From contig OY482862.1 in assembly GCA_960531495.1 (NCBI GenBank), forward strand, positions 18,518,767 to 18,582,766: 64,000 nt of DNA. The letters run 5' to 3'. The notes beneath the pieces are model-generated. The model did no database searches, had not been told where the DNA came from, and saw nothing but the letters and a program-made list of their open reading frames with translations. Origin of the DNA: Zeus faber (lineage: Eukaryota; Chordata; Actinopteri; Zeiformes; Zeidae). This document shows positions 47,426-61,859 of the stretch, piece after piece (position 1 is the first letter of the stretch; each line of letters opens with the position of its first letter). A program made the position numbers and the translations under genes.

Positions 47426-50249
47426 CATTATCGATGGTAATTTCTTTCTTCTCTATCTTACCCTCTGGCTGCACACGTTTGATAAGTTTGAGATATAACT
47501 TTCACATCACTCATGTTGCATGTGTAAACCAGGCTGTGGTGACAACCTGATGAATCATTTTAAATCATCGTTCAGTTCAATCGGTTAAAGTGTGGGTGAG
47601 AAGATCACACGTGGCTGCTTGAGGCGCCGCAGCCACGGTGGCGAGTACAGCCAAGTGATAATGTAAGAATTCCTCATCGCGATTATCACAGGAAAGAATT
47701 AAAGATATAAAGATCCATTATATCCCAGTATTTGTTTACATATTCAAAATCCAATTTAAAGGGGCATGATTTGATCACATCAAACGATACGGAAATGTGA
47801 GTGAATGACATCAGAACACCATTTTTCAGACCTTTGAGAACTCCCATGTCCAAGCGGAGGCTGTATCTAAAATTATTTGGATTTAGGTATTGTGCCACGA
47901 CAGATGACATCATGATTTTGTCATGAAACAATATCACTAAAACACAATTCATGATGGCGCACTGAGAGCGCTATTGCTCAGCCCTAGCGAGGACCATGGC
48001 CAGATTCCAACAGGGAAACAGGCATGAGCTGTTGAGTACAGGGCTGAAGAAATGTGGCTGATGTAGACCTTCCAGACTTGTTGCATGGGTCACCGTCCAA
48101 TGGAATAACTCTGTGAATAAACTCCTATGAATAAATATTGTGCCACTTGAGACTCAATTCAAGTATTCAATAAAAAATTCATCCATTCTTTGGAAGACTT
48201 CAACTCTTCTGCCCACCTTTCATTGTTAGACAAATTGAAGTGTGCACTGGGAGGGAGTCCAGCGGTAAACACAGAGAATCCATTTAGCCATCCCATCCCG
48301 GGGCTGAGAGAAGGACTGGCTCCTTCAAAGGCAGAAGCAACAATGTGAGTGACATCAGGTCATCCTGGCTCCTCACAGTCACCTGGCTGATAGAATTGTT
48401 CCGGGGTGAGATAGGGGGGCCCTGTGAAGCACAGCTTTTTTGTCATTGCCATATCTCATGATTGATGGCTCCATGGCCGCAGTGAATCTGCCCTTTTTAA
48501 ATAATTTATGTTGCCCATTGCTGTGGACAAGTAGCTTATAACCGGGTTGTTATTTTTCCCATTGACTGTGGGGGATCAATACTTTGAAGACATGGCATAG
48601 CTACTAATGAACTACTTAACTGGATCTCTTGGAGTGCAAAACAATTTCTGTGTGTGGTCAACGCAAAGAAAAAAAAATAAGTGGAAAAAACAATATTACA
48701 CAGCGTGTAATAAAGTTCTACTTTATTGGATGGAAACTGAAAGGATTGGTCAGGACAGGCTGATGGGCGCCCGTTCAAAATGAAACATAAAACGTCAATT
48801 CACGTAATGACAGGACTGATAATAACCATCACCAAAATTAATTTCCAAATTTTCAGTAAATACAGTGGCTGTTCCAGGGTTGTAATAAGTAGAATGTAAT
48901 GTAACCAATACCTAATAGCTGAGTAGTTAGTAAGTTGATGCTTGTAAATTATTATATCCTTTTAAGTGCATAGTTGGTACATACATACTGTAGCTGTGCT
49001 TCCATTTCAAGAACTTTAGAATTTTGAAAAAAAATCACCCGGTCCACACAGCCCACTGTATATATATATATTTCACGGTTCATATTTGTTGCAGTGACAA
49101 CACTAAAGCACATAATCAAAGACCTTTAAATTAGGCTGCGTAAATTCACAGAGTAGTTCAAAAGAGTTATGAGTTGTAAATCAAAAGACCCTTGTTCATT
49201 CTCCCTTTTACAAAGTGACAAATTAGCTGCACAATAGTGTTTGAATTCTTATTAAAGTTGATTAATTTATATCATTAGTTGATCACACAACAGCTCGTGT
49301 AATACAGCAAATTAATATCTTTTGTGTGATTAATACTTGAAACACTTGAATTAACATCAATAAATCAATTTGTGAATCAATTACATTATCGTGTTAAATA
49401 CAGAGCTAATAGTGTACATTAACTAGTGTTGTAAAAGTGATCATCTATCATTTCACATTATGAAAAGGGAGAGTGCGGGAGCAGTCTCACATGATCGGTG
49501 GTCAAGGACATTGAATAATAAACTTGACAGGGTCCAAAACGCTGTTGCTGTAGAAGAGGAGTATGCTATGCATAACCATAAACAGAGAAAGATAAACCTT
49601 AAAACCTCTTAAAATGATGGACAACAAATTAGCAATGAACAGATACCAATATAATATTGGATATTTGGCTAAAATAGTTTTGGTATTAAGTAATAGTATT
49701 GGTAATATTCCTAGTAGTAATACTATAGCCATATGAAAGATGTCAGATTTTTAATAAAGCCAATTAGTAATCAATTTTCTTGTTTTGTTACACCTTTCAA
49801 TACAAAATTATGGACGAAATTGGATTATATGCCACTTATCATGTTCTAATGACCCCAATCTGACAGTCCAAACATTTTCCTGATAGTAAAATATCTGCTT
49901 GGCACATGCATTTAAAATAGTTTGGATTTGTTAATTTCATTTGAAACGGCGAAAAGGTCATTGCTTTAACAAACACATATAAATACAAAACAACTTTGAA
50001 AAAAAATAGATCAGGAGATCATTTTAAGGAAGGTTTCCCCCCATATCATAAAAAAATGTCCTCAACTTGAAAATAGCGACAATATTAAATATCTAACAAC
50101 GGGAGCTATCATCACAAAAATGGTCACGGGTAATGTAAAATGTGTGTGATGACAATAAACGGGCCAAAACTCAATTTGACACCGATACGGTCTTTTAAAG
50201 TTAAGGATTTAGAATCGGTGTCAGCGGTGAAAATGTTCCGCTCATATTT
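47426..50249. other. Long AT-rich interval
   Basis: Mostly AT-rich, with a TATATATATA piece near 49058. A CpG-containing piece at about 47600-47680 and a repeat-free piece at 47960-48470 could be regulatory, but no dense motif cluster or frame was found. Confidence 0.4.
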
Positions 50250-50640
50250 TTAAAGACTTTTTAGGACTTATGTTAAATGCAGCGCAGTTACGTATAGTAG
50301 CCAGCACTTCAAGGGCCTAATCCAATTTGAGCCTTGGAAATTGCCTTGTATAGATGACTGCCTGCCCTGGCGGGAACACGCCAGGTATGAAACACATATC
50401 AGAGCTTTCTCCTGGTTGCCGTGGGAGCTTACAGAGACCCGGACCCTGTTACGGGACGGCTGCTCGGGGGGGTGTGCGAGGTCCGCTCTGGGGCGGCTTT
50501 TGTGCGGATCAGTCAACAGCGCTAACGTGACACACTTTGCAGAGAATTACACCTCTGCCGCAGCGAGCGTCGGGGCCCTATATGGTCTCGTTAATAAACC
50601 TGGACCTTGTAATGGCTGTCTGATCACTCGAATGTAGGAG
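50250..50640. promoter_or_regulatory. Candidate cis-regulatory block
   Basis: GC-richer, repeat-free sequence in AT-rich surroundings, including CCTAATCCAATTTGAGCC near 50317, a CpG-rich middle (50440-50510) and CTCGTTAATAAACC near 50587. Overlapping frames on both strands (82-98 codons) are unrecognised. Confidence 0.33.
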
Positions 50641-51639
50641 CAGCAGCCCAGACGGGGGAAAGGGAATGGGAAATGTCATCAGACACGGGGAGGAAAATGT
50701 ATCTCCGCTTTTGTTTAAGGTTTGCGCGGGTTTGGGTTTGATTGGTCTTTGTGTTTGGTTCTCTTGGCTTGTTATAAAGTAGGGCGCACAAGACTCGGCT
50801 GGCTTTTTCTCACCAAGTGTTTGACTGGGAACCTGGCCACGATAGGTTTAGTTAATCAGTGGAGGAAGCCGCTTTCAGTACAAAAAAAAGGTAAATGTTA
50901 TCTTAACAGACAAGAAGGATAAAAGTACGCTCTATTTGGTCTCCAAAGAATTTTCTCATTCAGCCATAACCTGAAAACACAACTGAATCCATTGTTAACT
51001 ATGCCAAAACAGCAAAAATGCGACATCAATAAACTTAACTAGAAATGGCATTTGGATTGCAGTTGTGGTTCAAACATGGCTTTCCTGTCATAATACATCC
51101 TCCTATTGTGGCCAACACGCCACAAGGGACACAACATGGTGGACATTAGATCAATAATACAAAACCCTGCTACTTGCAAAGAAGTAGCCGCGAGAACACG
51201 ATGTCACGTTTCGAGCGTGTCGAAAATACAAACGCATCCTATACGATCATGGACGCATTAAATCGTCCCGTAAAAAGCCCTCCTGTGCTGGGCGACCCCG
51301 TCCAATCCAAACCACTCCAACACTTAAAGTAAGAACTCTTCAAAACAGACACAACAGCCGGTGGATCTTAACCCCCGGCGTCAGCCTCTTGTATCTCCCT
51401 CCATAGCTCTTAGCAGTGACTCCGCTGATGTGTTTTATCGCATTCTAAAGGACATACTTACAAATGCATTACCAAATCAAAATGCTTACCAACTTGAAAC
51501 AATCCATTATTATGGAGGGGGGGGGGGTAAATTAATTCCTTCACCCGCACCAGGAGTTGCATGACGCCTTGGAAGATAATATGCCATGTAATTCTTTTCA
51601 GTTTCACGGACGCACCACCGTGCGGCACCCGGTAGGATT
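50641..51639. other. Interval, nothing definite
   Basis: G9 run near 51519. Otherwise mixed sequence with no recognised gene or family. Confidence 0.42.
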
Positions 51640-52135
51640 TATTTATTTAACCCCGATAACAACCATGAATTCATCAGGAGTGAATAAAATGTTCAGCTGA
51701 GAAAGAACATTAATTATCACATTCATCCGCTCGCCATTTCCAAAACCGGGGAATAATGAAATGTGCGGTATTAAGAGACTGCTCTTGGGGAGGCAAGCCG
51801 TTTATGAATCGCTGGAGGTGCAGCAGGCCGCCTTCCCCCAACGAGAGATAGACATTTATGCCGCGCACCCTGCTGATTGTTGAGAAGGTAAAGAACCAAT
51901 AGCAGCGTGTTCGGAGGTTTAATTTAAAGTGTGTTTCTCACTAGGCTGCTCACAACACTTAATTAAACTCTGCTGTTTTGGCAATGACAAATGCTGCGGC
52001 GCTGGAGGAAGCTGGGCTGCTGTGACGGAGAGGCTTTTTGTAATTTCTTTCATGTGCAGCGACGGCCAGATCCAGGTCAGAAAGTGTAGAATTAAAGAAC
52101 TAAACAAGATTCAGACACAGGGAGGGCTTGGTTAC
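51640..52135. promoter_or_regulatory. Candidate conserved non-coding block
   Basis: Repeat-free 500 bp with AACATTAATTATCACATTC near 51706, ATGAATTCATCAGG near 51666, ACACTTAATTAAACTCTG near 51955 and GGCAATGACAAATGC near 51980. CpG retained in several places. Ends at the CT microsatellite. Confidence 0.42.
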
Positions 52136-52169
52136 ATTCATTTCTTTCAGGGGAAATACATCTTCCTTT

Positions 52170-53589
<1,420 letters not shown>

Positions 53590-54060
53590 CACATGTATTT
53601 TGGTGTTCGTAAATGCCAGAGACACAGCAGCATCCATTGGAGTTAACGGTGCAGCACTTTTGTGTTCACTAGCACAAATCATTAATCATGAGGCCGGCCA
53701 TATTCTTGTAGTGACTGTGCTTTCATTACTGGGCCTAATTAAACAGTTCTGTGAACTGGAATCTCAGATTCCTCTGTTACAGATTATCATTAATTATGGT
53801 GAAAGTGCTCAGAGATGTTGGACTCAATTATATTCTGCTCAACCCTGGCAGCGGGGTGATTCATTGTTCTGAGCACTCCACAGCCGTACTGTTCTGCTTA
53901 TCACCAACCTCCACTTTTGTAAATTGGGCTCTGCCAGCCAACAAACTAAGAATTATGTGCTGCTTTTTTCATTACAAACATGTTGGAGGAGCACAGACCA
54001 ATTAAGGCTGAGATATTTTGTGTGGAGTGATGAGGCAGGCGCTCGTGCAAGGAGATGGGG
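53590..54060. promoter_or_regulatory. Candidate conserved non-coding block (strong)
   Basis: Dense ATTA cores in balanced, repeat-free sequence: ACAAATCATTAATCATGAGG near 53675, GGGCCTAATTAAACAG near 53731, TTATCATTAATTATGG near 53784, and ACCAATTAAGGC near 53998. Palindromic GAGGCCGGCC near 53690. Two overlapping plus frames (84-90 codons) lack protein character. Confidence 0.45.
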
Positions 54061-56079
54061 GTTGGTCTAGGGGCGGTGTAGGAATGAGCCCTGCACGCTG
54101 AAGTTGTGCCTTTATTACCATGTGCTGTGCAGCCCCACAACCAGGGCTATTGACTATTATGCCAAGACATCTTTCTTTCAATATCGCAGTACTCTGTATT
54201 CTCACAGTAGAGCATCAGGAGGTCGAAATAAAAATTCTGAGGGAATATTACATTGATATTTCTATGCAAGTGTGTAGGGGATCCTATTGAGTTGGAGGAG
54301 GGAGATTACCTGTACATTAGTATTATATTGTGGCAGGTATGAATGCATATTGCTTGAGGGGAAGTGTTAACTTTTCATAATATTTGTGTGTGACATGCAA
54401 CTTTTTGTTCAGCTGAACAATGTCAATATTATTCCTCAGGTTTTATGCACGCCATCCGAGGGTCTTTGACAGAATCCGGGTGGGAATGAGATTATTGGCC
54501 ACCTTATTTGAGGGTCAGAGATTCGGGGAGGAAAACCGAATCAAAGAGAAGCACAAGTTCCTGCAGTAAGCCTCTGTCTTAGCAGTTTGCACACATTCAT
54601 ATGTCGCAGTAGGGGGTGATTTTAATATATATGAAAATCAGTCCGCGCTGTGTGCATGTGTTTTATACCATCGCTGGTGGGAGATTTTCCACCTTACAAA
54701 AGGACTGTTTTTGTTTTTCCAGTGTTTGCTCAGTACAAAATAATATATTTTGGGCTGTCTTTCCCTACGAATTAATTCACCAGAGGGATAGTTATATCAC
54801 TCAGGGGAAAAAAAAGGACACAGAATTCAAGATGGCAAAACTTCCATTCATAATTTCTTACATCTCCTTAAACGATGGTTGGTTTAATCCCATAATTCCC
54901 CAGCCTTGACAAAGGTAGGGAGAAATAGGCAGGAGAAGTGGAAGTGGGATCATGGCTTGTAGCGGTGCCAGAGAGGCAGCTCATTGAAAATGTAATACAC
55001 TACTTCCAAGTCACAGGTCAGCTGGCAATCTGAATTTTAAAAGGAATATGAATAATATTCTGTTTTATTTTGAAAATGAACTTTGTGCCCTCCATCATGA
55101 ATCCAATATATGTCTTAATCTTCTGGGCTCTTGAAGCCCACGGCTCTGGGAGTGGGCCTTTGACTCCTGGACCTAATAAGGAAATCACTTGTTTTCTCAT
55201 CCTTCTTCACATTCTTACAGGGACTGACAGGGGGGAAAAAAAAAAATCATTTCTTTAAAAAAATAATAATTGTTAAAGCATAAAATGTGTGAGATCCTTT
55301 TTTATATAAACTGAAAATATAATGTTGCACTTGAGGGCTGGAACACAACTCGAAATACACAGAATAACCACGTGAAAAAAGAGCTGACTTATCTGACCTA
55401 TTGTCTAAGATTCCAAAGCTGAGCAGCCGGATCTTAAACCCTGACAATCAAGATGTTCAATGGATTTATTTGTTTTGACAATCAGGAGCAAAATGAAATA
55501 ACACACAATGCACGAGTTCATTATCTTTATGGTTCATATTTTTCTTGGCGCTCTCAAACTATCATCTCTTGATCTCCCGGCTTTCTGGACAGGTGTCTAA
55601 AAATCAAAGTGAATTGCATTTTAATGTGTTTAAATATATTAGGGCGACTGTAATACCAAACTGAAGGAGATAAGCATCCAGGCATCTATTGTTATTCTGA
55701 ACTTAACATGGCCGACATCGGCGGTGAATTTTAGCGTTAATTATGCACTAACCTTTTCAGAATGGATATTTAGACATGCTGTGTCCAACAACTCTCAATG
55801 TTCAGGAAATGAAAACATCCAACCACCAATCAGTATCTACTCACATTACCATAGTCTTTTTAAGTCCATCGCCTAAAAACACAGCGTGGAAATCGTCTCC
55901 TATTTATCTTAAAATAGCCACTTAACTTTGACTGACACTAATTCTTACTACATGAAACTGTAGGGACCCCTTCGTTTCCCCACCCATCTTCTGTTTCCGT
56001 CAGGAAATTACAAAAGACAGATTTTGTGATGTCCCGAGCGTGCAAATCCCTTTATTCTGTCAGATTACAGCATTTGATA
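54061..56079. other. Interval, scattered unique sequence
   Basis: Mixed AT-rich sequence; pieces at 54430-54560 and 55040-55210 are repeat-free with moderate GC and may be regulatory. No gene, RNA or mobile element recognised. Confidence 0.38.
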
Positions 56080-56620
56080 TGACGTAGCGCAGCGTGCTAG
56101 TCTCGCACGCCATCCAGCGTGAGGGGACCTGTCAGCGGCCGAGGGGAGTATTGCAGATCATCACGTTGACTGATCCACGCGCCCAGAGACTGTCATTTAC
56201 TCCGACTGTACAAGTCAACACAAATAAAAGTGAGGAGGCAAAAGCCATAATGGCTGGGAGAGATCCAGGCTCTATGCGGCCATTACTTTTATTCAAACCT
56301 TACAGATGACATGATGTGAAAAATGGGCCTGTGTCTAGTCGAGTGCCCATTAGTGAGTGAGCACATTATCTCTCCTTTTTCACATTGAATCTCCGCCCCG
56401 CGCGCTGTGGCAGATGCTCCTGAGGAGTCACTCACTTTTATGGGCTTTTGACTGCCGTACTCTTTTAAATACAAGGGCCTCCACCAGGCAGAAATGACGT
56501 ATGGCAGTCAGTGCTCTTTACCAACTGACAGATGCCTTCAGCGGATCCTTCTTTAAACCTTCCATTTAAATCTACAGGGGACAGCTAACCTCTCGCTTCA
56601 CAGAGAAGATACAAATGCAT
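56080..56620. promoter_or_regulatory. Candidate cis-regulatory block
   Basis: CpG-containing, repeat-free sequence with a CTCGCACGCCATCCAGCGTGAG inverted pair near 56102, a GCCATTACTTTTATTC near 56279 and GTGCCCATTAGTGAG near 56343. No convincing coding frame. Confidence 0.33.
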
Positions 56621-57218
56621 CAACTCAATTATTGCAGCAACAGGGTGAATTCTAGCAATTTCCATTACCGGACAATTAAAGTACAGTTTCCTTAAGTACT
56701 GTCTAAAGGCATTTTTAATATACTTTTTTTCTTTTACCAAAAAGCCACATCATCTTCATGTACATGGAAACTGAAACACTCAGTTTAAATTGATATTAAC
56801 GATTCTAGGTTGTCTGCTGAACTTATGTGATGTAAAAATGATATAAGAATAAAGACGCTCAATTTGGTTTCGCAGCTATGATGTTAAAAGGCATCACAAC
56901 CCACACAATAGCTGTTTGAAGCTGATGAAAGAAAATAAATTACTTCTCAAATCTCAGTGTTGCATTGTCGTGGCAAAAACAACATGGAAATCAGACAAAG
57001 TGATTTGCGCACAGTTTGTCCATCTGTCCAAATTATATAAGTTTATTTGCCCTTAATGGTGCTGTTAACAATGCTAAATGCGTACAAGGTCATTTATCCG
57101 AATCGAACCATTAATATAATTTTCAATGGTCATCTAACCTACCAATTGATTTGCTAGCTGCTGTTCAGGAGGAATGAAGGAACTGTGGAGAGTTGAGTCT
57201 TGCCTTAAATAGTCGATT
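56621..57218. other. AT-rich interval
   Basis: Nothing recognised. Confidence 0.45.
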
Positions 57219-57345
57219 AAGGCTGTTACGATTGTGACGTTTAAGCTGACGATTGTCATACAAATAATTGTGATTAATGAGTTAATTATGTTTTTTGTCA
57301 CTATCATATTATAAGCCTCAAATAGTGTGATAATACACATCCACG
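57219..57345 (+). mobile_element. TAGGGCTGTCACAAT-type MITE, truncated copy
   Basis: AAGGCTGTTACGATTGTGAC at 57219, then AATAATTGTGATTAATG and ATGTTTTTTGTCACTATCAT words that parallel the intact copy at 58406 in the same order. No right terminus seen. Confidence 0.45.
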
Positions 57346-58405
57346 CAACAAAGAAGAGACATTTTTATTGACATTAGAATAGAAAAATTTTGGTTCCAAC
57401 TGATCAAAACCCACAAAAATTGCATTTAATTCGTTCTAACATCTTCACATTGGATTAAAGTCCCCTTGAGATCTAGATGATAATTTATAATGGCGGAATC
57501 TAAAGTTTTTTTTAAATCATTTCAACAAGCTCAAATTTTGTTCCATAATAGAAACTGCAGTCCATCCCAGATGCATGACAACAGCAATGGGAGCAGGCTC
57601 GGTGGTTTGTGGTCAATTCACAGTGAATTCCAGCCTCTCAGAGGCACAAGTACGAACCACTGGCTCTTGGTTCAATCTAATCTGTGACATGAAACAACAG
57701 GCCTTTGGGACACCCTCCCCGTCCACCTCCACCGCGCACAACATCATACATAGGCAGCACAACATCGGGGAGTTAGATCCACAGACGCTGTCAGGGGAGA
57801 GGTATGTTTCCATTTTACAACTTCACTGGCGGAGCAGCCCGTACAAATACAGTACGCCTCCATGGCTCCTGCCATCGCCTGCTCGTTTGAATCCGTCCGC
57901 TCTCCTCCCCTCATGTCAGTTTTCCCTCAGTACACACACTCAAGGGGTTCCCTGGTGGCTGTGTCCCATTACCGTCCTGTGACTGCTGCTCAACGGGGCT
58001 GCAGCAACAATCCCGACGATGTCACAGTAATGCGCATCCGGAACTCCGGCAGCAAAGCGGAGAGCAAACGGGGTTGCAGAGATGTCCTCAGGGCAGACGG
58101 AGCGAGCCCCATTTCTATTGTCTCCTCTCAAACACTCAGACTCACCAGAGCTGTTCGGTTGTCACGATTTCTGTTCAGTTTCCAATTCAAATTATAATGA
58201 GTGAACTAGTGCACGTAACTGTCAATTTTATAGAAAAGAAGGGTTTGAGTTAAAGAAGACTTAGAAAATAATCCATCCTTTGATGAAATTATGTATTGTG
58301 CATCATAAAAACAAGTACTACAATACAACAACCACAGCTACTACTACAAATCACCAATCAATTAAAATATATTTGCACACGGTCAAAGTGAAGTTATACT
58401 AGGAC
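57346..58405. other. Interval with long unrecognised frames
   Basis: Between 57540 and 58190 a moderately GC-rich region carries plus frames of 111-135 codons. They are open in more than one frame, low in charged clusters and match nothing known. Possible regulatory DNA or a decayed exon; no splice structure stands out. Confidence 0.35.
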
Positions 58406-58707
58406 TAGGGCTGTCACAATCATGAATTTTCATGAAATCATGCAAATTGTTATTATATTATAATTGCAATAATTGTCTTTTTTGTTGATTTTATGGCTCT
58501 ATCATAGTGTCAGCATATAACAGTGGACTAATACAGATATAGTTATTTTTCTTCAACCCAGAGTCGTTCTATTTGTTGAGAATTCCTCACATATGCTGTA
58601 CTCGAAATCCTCCTTAATTTTGGGTGAAACTAACAATTTAGCAAAATGATTGCAATCAGCTCAAATAATTGCAATCAGGCGATTATGTAATAATTGTGAC
58701 AGGTCTA
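58406..58707 (+). mobile_element. TAGGGCTGTCACAAT-type MITE, full-length
   Basis: Left end TAGGGCTGTCACAAT (58406-58420) and right end ATTGTGACAGGTCTA (58693-58707) are inverted repeats matching at 13 of 15 positions. The 302-bp AT-rich interior has no frame. The words AATTATAATTGCAATAATTG and AATTGCAATCAGGCG are typical of this teleost non-autonomous family. No clean target duplication. Confidence 0.75.
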
Positions 58708-59159
58708 GCTGGACTAATTATAAAAGTTAATATGAAGTGTAATTTTACATTATATGTAAAATTTGTGAGAAATAGCCTGGTCAGGTTCCCTATACGGTCC
58801 ACATTGTCAGTGCTGGTACAATTACAGCGATGTTACTACCTGTAAGCCAGGAAGGATATGGAAGTGCCATTATGCTAATCACCTGACACACCTGATTTCT
58901 CGATTCATTTTCTCCATTCATCTTGGGTAAATGTAGCGACAGCTTGCAATCTGTTTGTTTTTAGTTGTCAAAAAGGAACCGAGGGCATGTATCAGAGAGA
59001 GAAAAACATGCTTCAGCAAGATGTCACCAGCTGCACATGTTATGATGCATTACAATCATATGTTAATCAGCAGGAGTCGCATTAATGGTTTGTTTACATG
59101 GCGTTCCTTCCCAAATCTTCCTGGATGTCATGAATCCTCCCTGATCTCCCAGTATTTAC
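58708..59159. other. Interval, nothing recognised
   Basis: Mixed sequence; no gene seen. Confidence 0.42.
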
Positions 59160-59403
59160 ATATGTGTTCATGTTTTTTTTTCATCTGGTCATTTCCTCAT
59201 GCCATGTCACTAACCTCCATGTCATTTCAGATCCTGCCGCTCCCTTTTGCTTTGCTGTCATTCCCTTCCCTTTACCTAGTTTCCCCAAACTGCAGCTCGT
59301 CCCATCATTAGTACCTCAGCGCAAAAACCAGTCCACTTCCCTTTGTTCTCTGCCAGATTGTCTCTTGCAATACGCTGAGCTTTCACCACACTACGACCTG
59401 TTT

Positions 59404-59443
59404 CCTGTACCTTCTGTTCAAACCCCTGTACCTTCTGTTCAAA
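59404..59443 (+). repeat. 21-bp tandem duplication
   Basis: CCTGTACCTTCTGTTCAAA occurs at 59404-59422 and again at 59425-59443. Confidence 0.92.
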
Positions 59444-59452
59444 GCCTATTTC

Positions 59453-59560
59453 CCTGGACCCTGATTCCCTGCCCGATTTCCTGGACTCTGATTCTCTGCC
59501 TGATTTCCTGGACTCTGATTCTCTGCCTGATTCCCTGGACCCTGATTCTGTTCCTAATCC
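59453..59560 (+). repeat. 27-bp minisatellite
   Basis: Four units of the type CCTGGACTCTGATTCTCTGC + CTGATTT start at 59453, 59480, 59507 and 59534, an exact 27-bp step with few changes. In one frame it reads as a nine-residue repeat (WTLILCLIS). Confidence 0.94.
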
Positions 59561-59880
59561 CTGCCAGATAAGTTTGCCTTCTGACTGATCTCCTGGTTTT
59601 AACCCCTGCCTGTTTGTTGGAATGAACCTTGCGGACTTTGACTTCTTACCTGATTATTTTTGTGTCGTGCTTATGGGTTCACATCCGTTCTGAGTCAGGG
59701 AGCGAAACATTGGACTGTTTGGGGTATTTTTTTTTCACAGAAATTTAGATTTTATTTTTTTTCACAGATAAAAGTTGGCTAGCATTTTCAATAATGCCAT
59801 CAGATCATTTAATATGTGCTACTTTGTTTTTCACTTAGTAGCACCAAAGAATAAATATTGAAAGTGTAAAGAGCTGAAGC

Positions 59881-60150
59881 TAGAGCTGTCACAAATATTG
59901 CATAATCACCCTATCACAATCATTTGATCATTTTGTACCATTTTTAAGATTCCACAATTATGCTTCCGTCCAATTTTAAGAGGAATTAAAAAAGGAGTTA
60001 AAAATGTGAAATCAAGTATTAATTAAAATGTGAAATTAGGTGCATTTCCAACCATTTGGTTTAGGCAAATTAACTGTCTACCCATTTGTGTTGTTAGACA
60101 CCTATACTACTATTATTGAATTAATCGTCAACTGAAATTTCATGACTGCG
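59881..60150 (+). mobile_element. TAGGGCTGTCACAAT-type MITE, degraded third copy
   Basis: Left end TAGAGCTGTCACAAATATTG at 59881 differs from the 58406 terminus by few bases. Right end not identifiable, so the end coordinate is approximate. Confidence 0.45.
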
Positions 60151-61438
60151 ACTCGTCGTTTTGATTTAAAACAACTTCCAAGGTAACAGCTGACATTAAT
60201 GGAACCACAAATCTGCGCAATTCCCTGGACCCCTCGCAGAAACGCCGATGCATCACAATACATACAAAATTGTGTGTGTTCCTACTGTGCATGGTTTGCT
60301 AGAGAACAAACGGCAGTAGGACAAGCCACAAGGTCAATACCAGCCTAAGTACCTTTTTATTTCCCCAGCCACCCACAACGTTAGATACTGCAGTTTGTCC
60401 AGCAAACTTCCTAATGACTGGAACAGCCCTGCTGCTCCACTGTAGTTTTCGTTATTGGTATGTCGGTGAGGGTTAAGGATCTACAAAGTATTTAATTACT
60501 GAGGATTGATGAAGGAGTTCTGAGAGCAAAATACATAAATCTACAGCCTTGTGACCACATTACACTGTTTAGGCCAGACAAAAATCAATGTCCAAAGGAA
60601 TTCAGATTCCACTTCTGAGCTGAGAATCCCAAGAGCGGGTCGACCATACTCTGCAGGAGAACAGCGCAGCATTTCCCCTAAATCATAACAAACATCAACA
60701 TATAAGTTATAGGCTTTGTAAATAATTATAGATTATGCTTAGAAGGCTGTGTTTTTTCTTGAAGCACTTGTAAAATCGTGATCAATGGAAATATCAATGT
60801 ACATAAAGGCATATATTTACCAAAATGAAATCATAAAATAATTCCAAAATGAGGTGAGGAATGACAATATAAGCAAAGTTATTATGACAATATCTTTAGA
60901 AATATCTATGAAGGAGGCTGCCGAGCAGCATATAAATAACCGAGAATCAAATTTAAACAGAGAAATCACAAGGACAGTCAATACTTATAAACTACGCTAC
61001 AACTAAATTACTTTGTGCGCCCCATGTGCTCAATATGTGATGTAAAGCAGCCTGGCAGTGGCAATATCCTCCTGATGTGGTGTTTAGTTTTAATAGGAAC
61101 CCTCAGCTCAAATACGAGCCGACAAACACAGCAAGACAAATACAGTCTCTCTCTCCGGCGATGAAATATACACTATCAAATAGAGCTGTACCTCTTTGAA
61201 TCCGCTGTGTGGGAGAAAGTAAAGTGCAGAACAAACAGCGTTGTGATGTGGCTTTGAGGGTGATAACGGCGGCTGACAGGGTGGAGAGAGCGGGCTTTGG
61301 GCTCGGCACGAAAACACAGCCCATGATTGACATGATTCCCTGGTCTTAGAGAAGTTTACCTTTTAATAAGAGCTCAGAGAGGCCCTCTCAACAAGCAGGT
61401 CCAGGCTCTCGCCGACAGCAATCCACGGCTTGGGATAC

Positions 61439-61442
<4 letters not shown>
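60151..61442. other. Interval, nothing definite
   Basis: AT-rich sequence to about 61010, then a moderately GC-rich, repeat-free piece at 61090-61440 with overlapping minus frames that match nothing known. Confidence 0.4.

Positions 61443-61486
<44 letters not shown>
61443..61486. repeat. (TG)n microsatellite
   Basis: About 44 bp of TG repeats, followed by CACGTG. Confidence 0.97.
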
Positions 61487-61859
61487 ACGTGTATCCACTT
61501 GTAGAAGATTTCAATCAAGGATTGCAGCCATTCCCAAATATCCCTTCTCTTTTGGGCCGAGCTGTTTGAAGAAAATGAGTGGATTCAGGATCAAGAGTCT
61601 TTCTGGAGGAATTTAAGTCTGTTTGAGGATTATGACTTCTTCATCCTGTACAAAGCCAGCGAGAGAGCGCTGCATGCTCGCCCTCGGAGGGCAGCTTAAC
61701 CATGCATTCCAGACAGTGATATAAAAGTGATAAAACCCTGGCAAGATGGCACATTTTGGGAATGAAGCCTGAAAATATAGTCAAGTTGGAAACATTCAAG
61801 TCCCAAATTTTGAATCTGCATGCTTATTGCCACTTGTTATGACATTATTCATTGCAGCA
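61487..61859. other. Interval, nothing recognised
   Basis: Unique sequence, moderate GC, no gene seen. Confidence 0.42.

Larger units (their letters stand above)
59160..59720 (+). mobile_element. Probable LTR-retrotransposon fragment (LTR end)
   Basis: Long C/T-rich sequence with repeated CCTGCC, CTGGAC and GATTC words, ending in GTGTCGTGCTTATGGGTTCACATCCGTTCTG near 59670 (here in two pieces). That ending resembles the terminal part of teleost Ty3/gypsy-type LTRs, which usually read 'TGC.TTTGGGTCCTCACCT'. No protease, reverse transcriptase or second LTR is present, so this would be a solo or truncated LTR. Frames of 118-135 codons are artefacts of the composition. Confidence 0.42.

Noticed and set aside
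57575..58197. Frames of 111-135 codons in GC-richer DNA
   Set aside because: Competing frames, no codon bias consistent across the length, and no recognised domain.
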